Source: Epiperipatus broadwayi (taxonomy: Eukaryota; Onychophora; Udeonychophora; Euonychophora; Peripatidae). From it: a stretch of 64,000 nucleotides of DNA. A model generated the notes under the pieces. That model made no database searches, was not told the origin of the DNA, and saw only the letters and a program-made list of their open reading frames with translations. Of this stretch, positions 1 to 13,439 are shown piece by piece; position 1 is the stretch's first letter; each line of letters opens with the position of its first letter. Where the stretch lies: contig JAQFVV010012507.1 of the NCBI GenBank assembly GCA_028023455.1, forward strand, positions 434,001 to 498,000. The letters run 5' to 3'. The translations under genes and the position numbers were made by a program.

Positions 1-240
1 AAATCTTTTCTGTTACATATTTCAACATTTATTAATTAGACATTTATGCACATAAACTAACAAATAAATAATACCTTAATATTCTGATTTTGAATATATC
101 TAGGCTATCTAAACATTTTATCAGCAACCAATACTTAATAAACAAATATTATATTTTGGGCATAATATACAATTTTGAGAGGTTACACTTTTAATTATTA
201 GAATAAAGCAACTTAATAAACGTGGCTGTCAAAAGCGATT

Positions 241-541
241 TAACCAACTTACTTAAACAATCCTTTTGAATATCTACACCTTTCACGCATTCAAAATAAT
301 AATAATAATAATAATAATAATCATTCTGATGGTTTAATGATTTAAGCTTGCAGTGAATTAATATGATATGATTTACAATATTTGTTTCCCAAAAGAATAG
401 TTTTAACCAACTTACTTAAACAATCCTTTTGAATATCTACGCCTTTCACGCATTTAAAAAAAAAATAATAATCATTCTGATGGTTTAATGATTTAAGCTT
501 GCAGTAAATTAATATGATATGATTTACAATATTTATTTCCA
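241..541. repeat. Tandem duplication, period about 163 bp
   Basis: Two copies (about 241-390 and 404-541) share a block beginning TAACCAACTTACTTAAAC and ending in a run around GATATGATTTACAATATTT. Copy one contains a longer (AAT)n tract; copy two has an A-run and a shorter one. The copies differ at a few bases, so the duplication is not brand new. No coding potential is seen. Confidence 0.85.
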
Positions 542-545
542 GATA

Positions 546-3500
546 TATAAGTTTAACAGTATTATATTCTCATATTTGCGATATTATTTGCAATAAGCGC
601 GTGTACCATCTTATGCTATAATAATAATAATAAAATCAATATTTTTACATGTTGTCAATTTACTTAAGAATTATTAAATAAGTGTTTTATTTCGGACAAT
701 GTCATAGACCAACCAACAAAATATAACACTACTTCTATTTTAGTATTCGATAAATAATTTAATCTGACTATTTTTCTAACCACCAACTGAATTACATAGA
801 GCTAAGTTTCCATGATAATACAAAATAAACATCCAAGAGAAATTCAAGCACATAAGGAACAAATAAGCTCTTTAAATAATAATTCAAACAACAACTATCT
901 AACTCTGAAATACACTATTGTTGGGAACTGGTCTCATCACCAGAACAATGTGAAAATATCACTTAACTTCATAAAATATCATTTCATAACATATACATAC
1001 CCTATCTAGAATATATCTCACTCATTGCTAAATACTTAAAAATATACTATGGAAAAAATCTTCCATTCCAAAAACATAGAACGTATCAAGCCTAATTTCT
1101 TTTCCATAGCTCCTCTCTACATTTCATACTATACATTAGCAGATAAATACACATAGGTAAATCACTCATTCCTTCAATTCTTTTAGAATACGCTATCCAA
1201 AATTAATATAGAGAAACAGTTATAAAAATGAATATTTATTAATTAAAAAAAATAATTGCATAAGATGTACACATGTATGCATAAATAAGAGTATGAAAAA
1301 TGATTCCAAATTATATAATATGCGATATTACGGTAAGCATATGACACATTGAAATACAAACTTTTAGCTTAGGGCAGACTATCCGTTGTTTTAAAATTTA
1401 AATAGTTATAACTAGTATGAACAAGGTTTTACTATTTTTGACATAATGTTTCTTTCATACGTTAACTATTCTAAAAACTGAAAAATTTTCATTTTGAGAT
1501 AAAAGAAAAAATATATAAAACAAATCATTCTCTTTAATAATATACCCCCCAAAAATGAATGTATTTTCTATATAAAAAAACATATTTAAATAAGACAATT
1601 TACCAGCATATTCACAATTTGCAAATACTTTATTCTGTGATGGTCTAGAAGTTCATAAAATAGCGTAATTATACAAGCAAACATACAACAATAAATATGT
1701 CTAGCTATCTATGATATATCACTAACAATAAATAAACAAAAAAAAAAGTCACTTTTCTTTTAACTTAAAAGAAAAATTCAATGGCAGAATTTCTTTTCCA
1801 AGGTTTACTAGGCAAAGATAATGAAGTCTATTTCAGATGAGTGTGTGTTAGTAAGAACATAAAACTTAAAAACAAATTATTGTAGGACAAAACATTTACA
1901 ATTCAAACTTAATTTAGTAATCTCCAATGTTCTTAGCAAAAAGCTAATTGAGTTTATTGGTATAGGATGTGCAGTAATAAATTTTTATAATGACAATAAT
2001 ATGGAAAGGTAGTTTCAGCTATCTATTTCTTTATACTAATCATTTCATCAATTCCTGAAATATTTAACTTAACATTAACTTTAACAGGTTTCCTAATGAA
2101 CATTTGTCTTCCACAATTTGTAAGTCACTATATATATAATTAATTTTGGTCATTGCAAATTAATTGTTCATATAAAATTTGCAATTCCTTAAGCAATAAT
2201 ATTTTGTTTTATATTACATCCATAGGTCAAAGAGAACAGAAATATACAATATTAATGTCCTTCAATCCGATTCAAGTATATGCATATTCAATAAATAGTA
2301 GCAATTAATTAATCCTTTGTAATCACATATTTGTTTCTTTAATAAAATCATACTTTATTTTTATAAGCATAGATAAGAAATAAAGTTATCATTTCATAAT
2401 AATTTAAAATATAGCATAATAAAGTATATACATCATTCTGTTTTAACCTGACTTTTATATATGCATAATATAACTTGAATTAAGAATATATAGATTTGGT
2501 TAAATAGTCCTGCATAGATTTCCACAAGATATCATACAGTTCACACGATTTTGTTAAAAGATTATAATGTTCATACATTTTCATTACCTTCTTAATTATA
2601 ATAATAAATAAAGGCAAACAAAATAGAGTGAATTTATAAGCCTAAAGATACATTTTTAAAAATAAATAATAGTAATAATATTAATGATAGGGTTAATTTA
2701 ACATTTAACTGAGGCAAGGAATTTAAAGGAAGACACACCTTTCTTATAACTTAGCCATTCATCTTAGCTTAAGCTTTCAGGTAACTAGAATTCCCATATG
2801 ACTTTTAAAATTCACTTTGGAGTTTAAATTGACTTGACTTCTGGAAGAGATATAAAATTGGCACAGGAAGAATAAACAAAGCAATGGTTGAAGACAACAA
2901 TAGTAATGGGCAATTTTTATTAGTGACTATTAGTTAAATAGATATTCATTCCTTCACTCAAAAGGTCATTTCACTCTCCAAAGATCAACTCCACACTTTA
3001 CACTCAGTAATGGAATATAAATATTCAAGAGATCTTTTCTTGAAAAAAAAATCATTTTGATCTACATTAATCAAATCAAATAAAAAAAATAACTTTTTAT
3101 AACTTTGAAACAAATGAATATTAATTAACTATTAAATAAAATGGTTGATAATATTATTCAGTTTCTAAATAATTCACCAATTCAAATATCCATTAATCAT
3201 AAAAATATATATACTTGCAAAATTATTAAAGATAATTGCTGTAGTTTAAATGTTTATTGTAAATGTAGTATTATTTACTGTAATTAAAATATGAAAATAA
3301 AATGAAAAGATGATACAGACATACATGCATACACATATGCTGCTACATAAATATAGTACAAATTATTTTTCAAAAATATCTAAACCATAATAAATTTGCA
3401 AATAAACACATTTTTGCATCATTGGAAACTACAATGTCATAAAATGCTGAACGTTTTACAGACTTGTCAACATATAATGGCTGAACATGTCAGGGCAGGA

Positions 3501-3793
3501 CTTATGTCTGTTGAAAGAGTGGCATTTTGAATTTCCCACCTTTTAATGCAAAACATTTGGAAAAAAAATATTATAGTAAAATATACCATTTTAAACACAC
3601 TTTAACTTATAATACTTATGAAAAAATTCACTAGGGGCGAATGGGACAAAATAATTTGGCTCAATCAATCATTAGTTTAAGAGTAGTTATTAATTATTTT
3701 TAGATTAATGATAATTTTATTACAAATTACTTTGAAAGGCATTAATGTAATGGCATACTTATTTTGATTGTTGTAGGTAGATTATATTATTAG

Positions 3794-3832
<39 letters not shown>

Positions 3833-3975
3833 TAAAATAGGAATAATTAATGAATTATTATTGTATTAGGAATTAATGTAATTAGTGAAATGAAGTTAGT
3901 AGTTTATTTTATTTTACAGTTTGTGTCTATAAAATGTATATTTATTGTGAATAATTAAAAATTGTATAGGTATAC
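546..3975. other. Gene-less AT-rich stretch
   Basis: No reading frame here resembles a protein, and no element ends are visible. Contents are A/T runs, short AAT microsatellites (about 615-635) and a (TA)n tract at about 3797-3828. The short open frame at 812-1009 has no recognisable composition or domain. Confidence 0.6.
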
Positions 3976-3976
3976 A

Positions 3977-4096
3977 TTTATATTATTAATTTATATATAT
4001 ATATATGTGTGTTTGTGTGTGTGTGTGTGTTAAATATTTATATTATTAATTTATATATATATATATGTGTGTTTGTGTGTGTGTGTGTGTTAAATA
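3977..4096. repeat. Exact 60-bp tandem duplication with (TA)n(TG)n
   Basis: Two consecutive, apparently identical 60-bp units each run from TTTATATTATTAATTTA through (TA)n and (TG)n to GTTAAATA. The absence of visible differences implies a recent slippage or duplication event, or an assembly duplication. Confidence 0.9.
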
Positions 4097-4904
4097 GAAT
4101 AATTGCAATTATAATGATCATGTGATTATGTCAAAAGTTATGTCTTGAAAATGTCCTAATATTGGATGAAAACCAAATAGAATAAAATAATTATTTAATA
4201 TTAAATGTTTATTTCAATTGAGTTCAGTTGACTTGAATTGATTATTAATCATAATTGTGAAAGCAACACTATGGACAAATTAAGTATGATATTTATTATA
4301 TTTGATCTTTGTTAAAAATGTATTATAAATGTATTTCTAAAAAAAAATATAATGTAAAAATATATTATTTGAACAATGCACTTTTATCATATATTTAAAA
4401 GATACTACACGCTGGAAAAGAAGAGATAAAATGAAGTTACTTCATGTGTGTGGAGTGGAAGTTTTAAATATATCTTAAAACATATTATATATAAAAAAGG
4501 TATGGGGGAGAATTATCCTAACATGTAATAAACGATTAGTAATAATCATTAGTGTATTTGTCTGAAATAGCTCGTGAATGCAGAAAATAGTATGCTTGTA
4601 AATTATTATAAAGATATGCATAATATCTATGGCATGAACAATAAAAATATTGAAATAAACATAAAAATTGTTATATCTTAAAAGAAATTAATTTAAAATT
4701 GATTTATATATTTATATTAAAGAAATTTAAAAATAATAATTAATAACATTAAATAATGGGTATTAATAATTAATAGGAAAGTTATTTAAAATCAACACTT
4801 ATTTAAGAATGCTTTTGATAAAAAAGCATATGGGTTATAGTACATAATTAGCATTAGATAAATAGAAAAACTGTACATATTAGGATATATAAAAATTTAA
4901 ATTA

Positions 4905-4908
<4 letters not shown>

Positions 4909-4951
<43 letters not shown>
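4909..4951. repeat. (TA)n microsatellite
   Basis: An uninterrupted TA dinucleotide tract of roughly 43 bp, ending in ATTGTAACC. Confidence 0.9.
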
Positions 4952-4954
<3 letters not shown>

Positions 4955-5284
4955 AACCATATATTTTAGCATAAAATATAATAATTGATGTAACTATTAT
5001 TAAAAAATTTCTCTATCTTATTTGGTGATTTGATTGGCTTGAATTGCACTTTGAACAGATTACTCTCTTATATTATTTAATAAATTTAAATTTGATTCGT
5101 TCCATATACTAATTCGTATCAGAATGTTTAACTTTTAAAAATTTTAACAACACATTAAATTTGGTAAAATAATAATAAAATATAATATTTTATTTTTATT
5201 TGTTTAAAATGATCTAAAAAAAAATATTTCATTTGAATTAACAAAACCATTTGTTCAATTAAAATAAGTTATTAAAAATAAATA

Positions 5285-5397
5285 CAGTAATTACGTAAGC
5301 GTCTCAATGTAAAAAAAAAGAAAAGAGCGCGAATTTAGGAGGAGATCGTCTGTTAGTTTGCTTTTGGAGGGAGAGAGAAGAAAAGAAAATGGTAAGA
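5285..5397 (+). promoter_or_regulatory. Possible 5' exon ending in ATG followed by a splice donor
   Basis: Around 5320-5390 the base composition rises clearly above its surroundings (GCGCGAATTTAGGAGGAG, then purine-rich GGAGGGAGAGAGAAG). It leads to an ATG at 5389-5391 immediately followed by GTAAGA, a consensus donor. Start codons at the very end of exon 1 are common in some compact housekeeping genes. No convincing downstream coding exon was found in the window, so this is a suggestion from base composition and splice signal only. Confidence 0.22.
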
Positions 5398-5399
5398 AG

Positions 5400-8380
5400 G
5401 CAAATGGTGTAAATTTGATAAGCTTATTTTAAAATAGTTAACAAGTAAACGGATTACCACAAATTTTCTATGAACGTAAAAATAATATTGTGGTATTTAA
5501 TTATAAGATGAATTGCTAAATTTAAAAGTCTGTTCAAGTTGGCTGGCCAAGTGGATCAAATCACTGGTAATAATTTCCCAATATTACATTTAAAATGTCG
5601 GAGCTTCCCAGTTTAAAAGAATTAATTGCAAGAATTTGGTATGTTTTAAAATGTTTATTGTTCTACAATTTGAAAAATTTAAATAAGTATTTTAATTACA
5701 GAAGTTTTATAAATATGAAAATTTGTTTTTTAAAAAAGAAGAAGTTTAAATTAAAGTAAAACATAGTTTAATATTTCCATTTCTAATTCTGATAAAAAAT
5801 ATAGTATTGATTGATATTTAACTTTATAATGCCAGTAATATATTTGCTAGTTAATTTGTTTGCCATTTGGATAATAAACAGTCTTCAAATAATTGATCAA
5901 AGCTATTTTCTAAATTTATCGTCAGTTTGGAATGATTGAATTAATTGCTGTGGTTATTATTCCTAGATTTAAGCGTGGATAAATAAATATTTAGCATGGA
6001 TGTGGTAAACTTGGAACATTTTTAATAGAGAAATGTAGAAATTAATAACTTATGAAAAACATTTTCATTTAAATTCTGCGAGTCATGTTTTTGAAATTGT
6101 TTCTTGTTTATGGAGTCACGTAAAATCGTTAATCTAATAGTGATTATAATAACTAACACAAATGGATAAAATTGCATGTATGGAATTCAACCATAATTAT
6201 ATTTATTACTTTGTACATTTATTGTTCGACACATCGTACATGGAATTCACGGATCATATTTGTCGTTATAAAATGCTCTACAATCTAATTTGTGACACAC
6301 ACACCTGCTAAAATTCATATATTGAACTTTAAAATGCTATACATTTAAATTATATCACACACACACACACACACACCTGTTAGATTTTATGTATTTGATG
6401 AATAATTCATTACTTTAATTTTATCGTTATATGAACTTGCATGTGAAGTTCATAAGTTATATTTTATTAAGTTTAAGTTAATAGGGGTTGAATAAAATAC
6501 TTATTCAAGAGAATAGCACTTGCGAAAAAGGCTTGAAAAGTACTAAATGAATTTATGAGATGTATCAATCTTTGTGGGGTATTTTGTGAGTCTTTCCAGA
6601 TTTATATTCCTATACTAATATTACTTATATTGTATTACACATGTTTTATTTTAAGTAAGATAAGTTAGTACATTAGTTGTCCTGATTAGTGTAACATTTT
6701 ATTATGCAAGAACCCACATTTGCTTAAGTGTTAGTGTATTCTGAATGATCAGAATAACTGAGGAGGATGATTTTGCACTTTAATGTGAAGTAAATAGTAA
6801 GGTTTTTTTTTTGTTTAATGTTGAAAGGCATTAATCTGTGCCGGTGGTTAATCCGCAGATTATTTAATTGCCATTTTTGTATTTTACACTCATTTCAACG
6901 CTGGTGGTTAATCCGTGTAATTGTGTAATTATACGTATTACTTTATGATGGTGTATCAATCCACAAAGCGTTTAGTATTATTTAATTCCTATGTGTAGAT
7001 GAACGCATCCACAGGAATATGTTTTACTTCATAGATAGAAGTTGGGCAAAGTATTTTAGTTAATCTGCTAAATCATCTTCTTCCATTTTAAGTATAATTT
7101 ATAAGTTAGATCGTCAAATTGTAGCAGGACATTCTATTCAAGTTACTTCATAATAGTTAACTGTTGGTTGATTATTATTTACCGGAGTGTAAGTTTAAAT
7201 TTTCACTTTATTTAATGATTGCGTTATAGCTAAATTCTACAGATATAATATTATTTATTATATTATTATAAGTTTGCGGTATGGATTTATTGAATCTGGA
7301 AATGACGTTAAATATTTCATGAGTTGATGTTGAATTTAGTATAATTTGCTCAAGATTCATTATATCAAATTGAAATAATGTATGATTAGGTTTTTAAAAA
7401 CCGTACCTATGATATGTTAGTGAAGAAAGTCGATGGAATTATAATTTATTTATTTTATTTGTTTATTTAAGTTTTTTAATTATAACATTGGAATTAATTA
7501 TTTATTATTCATAAATTTGTAAATAAACGTTGATTTATAATTAAACTTACTGTGCCGTTGCTATGTGTCATTCGTAAAATCAGAAATCATAAACCTTGAA
7601 TAGAGCATACATTGAAGTACATACTATAGTCAACATGATATAAGAGTTTAGTGATATTTTGAAAAAAACATTTGGATGCTTTTAGTCTTTGGTAGTTTAT
7701 GATGTGTAGGGTACAATAAAATCCCATTTACCTTTTCCATCATTTTGGCTTTGCGTATTTGATTCTAGTATACAATACAAATTGATTGGTAAACCTGTAA
7801 ACAGATTTACCAAATAATGATATGATTGAATATATTTACTTAACATTTTAAATTGTCATTTGTCAGTATAAAAGAGTCTCAGTGATATAGTAAACTATAA
7901 AAAAGAACCCAAGTATTTATGTTTATTTATTGCAAAGCTTTACCTGGACTAGCATTTGTATTAAAAATCATATAGATGGTTTAAAATTTCATAATATTAT
8001 GTATTTCCACAAATTATGCCATCTTGTACACGGTCGGCCATCGGGTCTCATACAATAAAAATCGCAAATTAAGGTTTGTAACATAATAACATTACACTTA
8101 TAATTTGTTTACTGTATTTTATCATACTACTATGATAGGTCTTCGCGGTACACCCTGGCTGCGATCAAATTAAATCATAAAAGTTTATGTTAGATCATTA
8201 GTTTGGTCTGTGGTAAGTTGTTCCAGATGTTGGTTGTGGTCCTTGGTGCATAAAATAGATAGCATAATATGCTTTTGGATACAGCTCTTAATAGCTGACA
8301 ATGTGTAGCGGGAGGTGATCAGTGATCGAGGTTATGATTCTCAGTGCACTGATGTTTTGGTGATATTATGTAGTTGATCA
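5400..8380. other. Gene-less AT-rich stretch
   Basis: No supported gene. It contains a (CA)n tract near 6357-6376 inside a diverged tandem block (about 6265-6395), two occurrences of GGTGGTTAATCCG (about 6842 and 6902), and slightly more GC-rich islands at 8030-8050 and 8140-8165 that could not be assigned. Confidence 0.55.
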
Positions 8381-8385
8381 CACTT

Positions 8386-8395
8386 TGTAAGGGTT

Positions 8396-8431
<36 letters not shown>

Positions 8432-8438
8432 AACCCTT

Positions 8439-8441
<3 letters not shown>
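8386..8441. repeat. Perfect hairpin with (AT)n loop
   Basis: Left arm TGTAAGGGTTACAAT (8386-8400) and right arm 8427-8441 are perfect reverse complements over 15 bp. They are separated by a pure AT loop and followed by a second AT tract to about 8474. One of several such structures in this window. Confidence 0.9.
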
Positions 8442-8475
<34 letters not shown>

Positions 8476-8479
8476 TTCA

Positions 8480-9942
8480 TATCTTAAGAGTCGTTTATAA
8501 TTTTTCATAGACTGGTAAATATATGTTTAATAGAACAATGTGTTTAAATTGTTTGACATATGCACACGTATATTGTAACTATATATTTAAGTCCCTAAAA
8601 GTTAAATGTAACACAATAATATTTTTTTTCCTTAAATAAAACTAAGCTTGTTGTTGTTTACCTGTGAACTACTGACATTTTCTTTTTTTTTTTTTAAATA
8701 AATGCCTTTGCATTTATATTAATTCAAGGTTTATCAATAAATTTAAAGAAAAAAAGATGTTAAAAATCTGAAATCAGTGCCATGATAAAGGTAATAAATG
8801 TTAAATGTCTTTTGAAATATTTAAACATGATTTAAATATGATTTAAATTTTTAATATACAGAAAAGCCTAATTAATTACTCACAATGAATTCAATATTCA
8901 CAAATCTAAAAGTCCAGATTCAATTTCAATGCTAGTACTATTATTGGAAAAGCCAGCAACACCTAAGGAAGAAAGGAAAATAATGCTATCTAAAATATCG
9001 TGTAATATATTAACCTGTGTCAAATGGAAAATTTTAAATTTATTAAATACCTTTAACAGTTAATATTATATTATGGAAATAGTCCATATGTTAGTTTCAT
9101 AAATGTTCTTGACATATATAGATTTATAATAATAAAAACATCAAAATTATTGTCAACAATAAAAACATTAAAATAAGTTAAACTTCATTCATTTAAATAT
9201 TTAAAATAAATGGGCATATTTAAATGAACTTAAAAGTATTAATGCTTTTAAGACCAAATTACCAGACTAAATGCAAAATATATATTATCAAAATTAATAT
9301 TATACATTTTTTTAGTGTTCAATCTTTATATATTTCTTCAAGTTATATGACAGCATGCATTTGAAAATATTATTTCTGCTCTTTTTCATAAATTTATTAT
9401 CAGCTTATTGGAAGGTTTTTGAAATTCTTTATCAGATCATATTCCTGGTATATTAATTAATCTATTTAAAGTATAGAAAGACTTAATATTTTATAATAGA
9501 AATTCTGAGGCTAGTTATAAAATATGTGATTAATTCTGCAACTCTCCTTATGAATTTTTAACTATACCTTAATTCTGAACTAAACTATTCAACAATTGAC
9601 TAGATTTAATTTTTTCTGTTTCTCATATAATCTTTTTATACAAATGTTTTATAATTGTTTTTATGTTGTCCAAAAAAAACTTAATTGCTTTATTTATCTA
9701 TAATCTGTCTTATTATTATCTCTATTTAAAGTCTGATTATGTATTCTATTTAAATCCATTAATCTAAAAGAGTTTATTAAACAATTTTTTTTAAATACTT
9801 AAAAACACTTTTTTTTTATCTTTCAAATTAAAATTAGTTACAGAGATATGAAAATCACATTTTAAACTTAAACAAATATAATTTTCCATTTTTTTTTCAA
9901 CTTTGTCTTTAAAGTAATTATTTTTAACTATTATTTACACAC
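8480..9942. other. Gene-less AT-rich stretch
   Basis: A/T-rich sequence without recognisable coding, RNA or repeat features. It ends at the truncated 3' end of the minus-strand Penelope-like element. Confidence 0.55.
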
Positions 9943-11460
9943 TTACACATATAGAGTATATGAGCACAGACTGTCTGTAGTTCCTTTTACATATAGAACA
10001 CAAATCCTAATAGCTGATTTATCATCTTTTTGTTTCCTATTTTGTCCATTTTGGGCTTGAAATAAGACTTTTTTTATAAATTTATAAGTATAACTATTTG
10101 CTAATAAAACACTATTAATATGATTTATTTCAACTTTCAGATGTGACTTATCTAAAAGGTTAAATGCTCTATTTAAAAGAGTTTTGGCTACAGAAACGAT
10201 CTGAGTTGGGTGATGATGAGAATGTAAATGTAAATATATGTCCGTGTGTGTATTCTTTCTATAAATTGAAAAAGATAAACTATTTGGTGTTCTGGTGAGT
10301 AATACATCAAGAAAAGGGAGTTTTCCATCAGACTCTGTCTTCATTGTAATTATTTAAATGTAAGAAAAAATCATCTATTTTTTCCATGTTGCCATATGAC
10401 AAAAATGTCATCTAAGTATCTGAGCCAAATGAGGGGTTTTAAAGAGGATGATTCTAAAGCACGAGTTTCTATATTTTCCATGAATAAATCAGCTATTACT
10501 CCTGAGATAAGTGAGCCCATAGGAGTACCAAAAACTTGTCTGTAATGCTGTCCATTATATACAAAATACATGTTCAAGAGACAATGTTTAATCAAAGCAA
10601 TAATATGGTTTGGCAAATTGCAACGCTGTGAAATTACATTTAAAACTTCGTCAATTGGAATGTTTGTAAACAAAGATAAGACATCAAAACTGACCAGAAT
10701 GTCATTAGCACTAATTTTTAAATTTTTTAAAACAGAAATAAAATGAAAAGAGTTTTTAATATATGATTTAATAGATGGAATTGTACGTTTAATGAAATAC
10801 GATAAATATCTAGCTAAAATATGAGTCAGAGATTCTATTGCACTTACTGGTTTGTGAATTTTTGGAAGTCCATAAAATTTTGGACAGACACATGATTTTT
10901 CACGAGGGATTATTTTATTTTTTATTTCTGTTTCAATAGGCGATTTATTAATAATGGCTTTTGTTGTTTTTTCCAAATAAGTAGTATGATATCTTTTTGA
11001 TGGTTTATAAGTTTTATCATCAAGCAAATCTAAAATTTTATTATGCTAAATGTTCTGATCCATAACAACAGTAGCATTACCTTTATCAGCTGGAAGTAGA
11101 ACAATTGATTTATTCAATTTAATATTATTTGATGCTAGTCTTTCTTTCTTTGAAATATTATTTTTAGGAAGCTTAGCTTTTTTAAAAATATTACAAATTT
11201 CAGCTCTAGCCAAATCAGCTGATGAAGAATCTATTTTATCGAGAGCTGATTCAACATTACAAACAATTTTCTCAAAAGGTATCCGAGAAGGCGTTAAAGC
11301 AAAATTAAAACCTTTTTCTAAAACCAAAACTTCATCTGTAGAGAGGACTTTCTTAGATAAATTATAAACAGTTTTTTGATTTGAATACGTAATGACTGAT
11401 GATTGTGTTCGAATTCCGAACCTTTAAACGATCTAAAATTTGCAATACGATCAAAACTAT
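9943..11460 (-). pseudogene. Penelope-like retroelement reverse transcriptase, 3'-truncated and broken
   Basis: Read on the minus strand, this is a PLE reverse transcriptase. The order is an N-terminal segment (11327-11046) ending in the finger motif PADKGNATVV, a central segment (11027-10371) with FYGLPKIHKP, palm motif A (SFDVLSLFTNIP), motif B (GTPMGSLISG) and catalytic motif C (RYLDDIFVIW), and a distal segment (10344-9943) with GKLPFLDVLL and a YVKG motif. A TAG at 11046-11048 breaks the first join in frame. A frame change and small loss near 10345-10373 breaks the second. The catalytic aspartates are present, so decay is fairly recent. The GIY-YIG endonuclease expected after the YVKG motif is absent, so the element is truncated at about 9943. 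Weaker similarity continues upstream to about 11460, where a perfect hairpin begins. Confidence 0.92.
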
Positions 11461-11557
11461 ATATATATATATTGATACGAAGGTGTTCACGGGTTGCATC
11501 AAAACTATATATATATATATGCAACCCGTGAACACCTTCGTATCAATATATATATAT
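11461..11557. repeat. Perfect 39-bp-arm hairpin
   Basis: Positions 11461-11499 and 11519-11557 are perfect reverse complements. Each arm has about 26 bp of unique sequence around GGTGTTCACGGGTTGCAT plus TA repeats, and the loop is about 19 bp (CAAAACTATATAT...). The string ATCAAAACTATATATATAT also occurs just left of the structure, so the loop itself is a direct duplicate. It lies between the 5' end of one PLE and the 3' end of the next. Confidence 0.93.
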
Positions 11558-11659
11558 ATAATTCTTTATTTTAATATTTCAACACATTGCATTTTACGAA
11601 ATATCGTCTGAATTGATATAATAGAGTCACTACTAGGATATTAAATTTATCAATTCTTT

Positions 11660-13300
11660 TACATCTATTTCTTAATTAGCAATATAATATTTAAATATAT
11701 TAAACTCTCTCACCAGCAATGCTCCCATGTGATTTACCTACTTTCCATAAATTGTGAATAATAACCCAATTACACTGTTTATTCAATACATTATCCATAC
11801 TTTTTATAAAATATGACTTTTTAATTTTTCTTTTCTTCAAATCATTTTCCATATGCAAAATAAAAACTCTATCAAAGCAGAATTCTCCATTACAAATCAC
11901 TGCATGTTCTGCAAAAACAGACTTATACCTATCTGCAGAATAATGCAACTTATTATATAAAAAATCACGCTCCCTAATCCTCTTTTTCAATGCACATTTA
12001 GTTTCCCTGATGTAATTATATGCACAATGGCATACCATTTTATATATAATATTACATTTGTTGCTTTTATCAATAGAATCTTTACCATTAATAACCAATC
12101 TTCCAGTATTTGCACCCACTTTAAATGCAACATTACAATCTTATTACAAACAATATCCTTTACATAAGGCAATGCTATCCACCTTTTCTTTTCCATATTA
12201 TGTCTTCTCCATCTATTTCTAAACCTATATAGTGCACATAAAATATTTTTCCTACTATATCCCACACCCAATAAATCATTCACATATCTTTCAATATTAA
12301 TCATTTTATCACTGAAATTTACACAAAACATCATTTCTAAAAAGAAATATTCTATAACCAGCCAATTTAGAGGTACATGGAACATTTGAATTTGGAAGAA
12401 CAACTCCTCTAATTAATAATGGTTTCAACACCATTTTATTATTAATTTTATTACCCTTTTCTCCCTAAAATAAAATCAAAATATTTTAAATTCTTTTCAC
12501 TATCTTCAGAAATAATAGTCCACATTAACCCAGCAATATCATTCAATTTAATAAACAATTTTTGCACTATTATATTTGATCCTACAATAAGCATGTCATC
12601 CACATACCTAAAATAACTTTTAACACCAATCATAAAATATTATTTTAAAATCATCCCTTCATAATATGACAACACATAACTACATATATAATTGCTGAAA
12701 CAGGAAAATCCATAGGCCAACCTTCATCCATCATATACAACCGATCTTCAAATGTAGCTATCAAATTCTGATCAATAAATAATAATAAATCCTTCACAAA
12801 CATACAATAAAACTTGCACACTCCTTTTTCATATAAAACTTGATCAATAATATTAATATATTATTTTCTTTTTATTGAACCATATAACTCTGCAACTTCC
12901 AATGTAAATAATTCATGATCATTATCCAAAACAATATTATCACTCTTTTTAACTAAATAAAGTGAAGATCCAATTGTATATTCACCAAAACCCAATTGAT
13001 CTTGCAAAAACTTTCCAACAAAAACCGCTGCATACATCCTCCAAAATCCAACATTAGTCTAATGGATAATTCTTTTTATGTACTTTTAAATTTCCAAAAA
13101 TCCTTGGCATAATTAATTTCAGTGGAAGGATAAAGAGATAGATATAACTTCCTATCAAACACTTTCTTTAAATATGGCTTAAGTATAGTATTAATAAATT
13201 TCAATCTCACTGTATCAATAGAATAAGCATTTATCAATTTAAATTTTAATTTTTGAATTTGCTGATGAATCTTTGCTCTATATAAACTTTTAAACATCAA
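11660..13300 (-). pseudogene. Second Penelope-like element (RT plus GIY-YIG), frameshifted
   Basis: Minus-strand pieces in order: an N-terminal region (13300-13076); a palm motif A-like segment (FTLEVAELYGSI, about 12930-12880); motif B written PMDFPVSAI where the usual glycine after PM is aspartate (about 12700); motif C FRYVDDMLIVG (12633-12451) followed by LKYFDFILGR; a thumb segment with ALPYVKD (12403-11987); and a GIY-YIG-type endonuclease (12119-11700) with IIYKMVC, Y-x-R-E-T and FDRVFILHMEND. At least three frame changes and stops interrupt it. It belongs to a different PLE family from its neighbour at 9.9-11.4 kb, which it lies directly upstream of on the same strand. The 3' non-coding end continues to about 11660, as shown by the matching inverted copy at 13.7 kb. 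Confidence 0.88.
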
Positions 13301-13439
13301 ACATAATCTTCCAACTTTATCTTCTTTAATACATGTAATATTATTATCTGATAAATATATTCTTATTAAATTACTTTGTTTATATCAAGAATCATCATAT
13401 TTTACATTAGAAATATTCAACGAAGATATTTTAGAAATC

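Noticed and set aside
5540-5575. pol III A-box-like TGGCCAAGTGGATC, suggesting a tRNA or SINE head
   Set aside because: No B box at a usable distance and no cloverleaf could be drawn.
5595-5701. ATG-led mini-exon MSELPSLKELIARI followed by a neat 63-bp GT-AG intron
   Set aside because: Splicing would create an immediate TGA stop, leaving a 14-residue peptide; probably coincidence.
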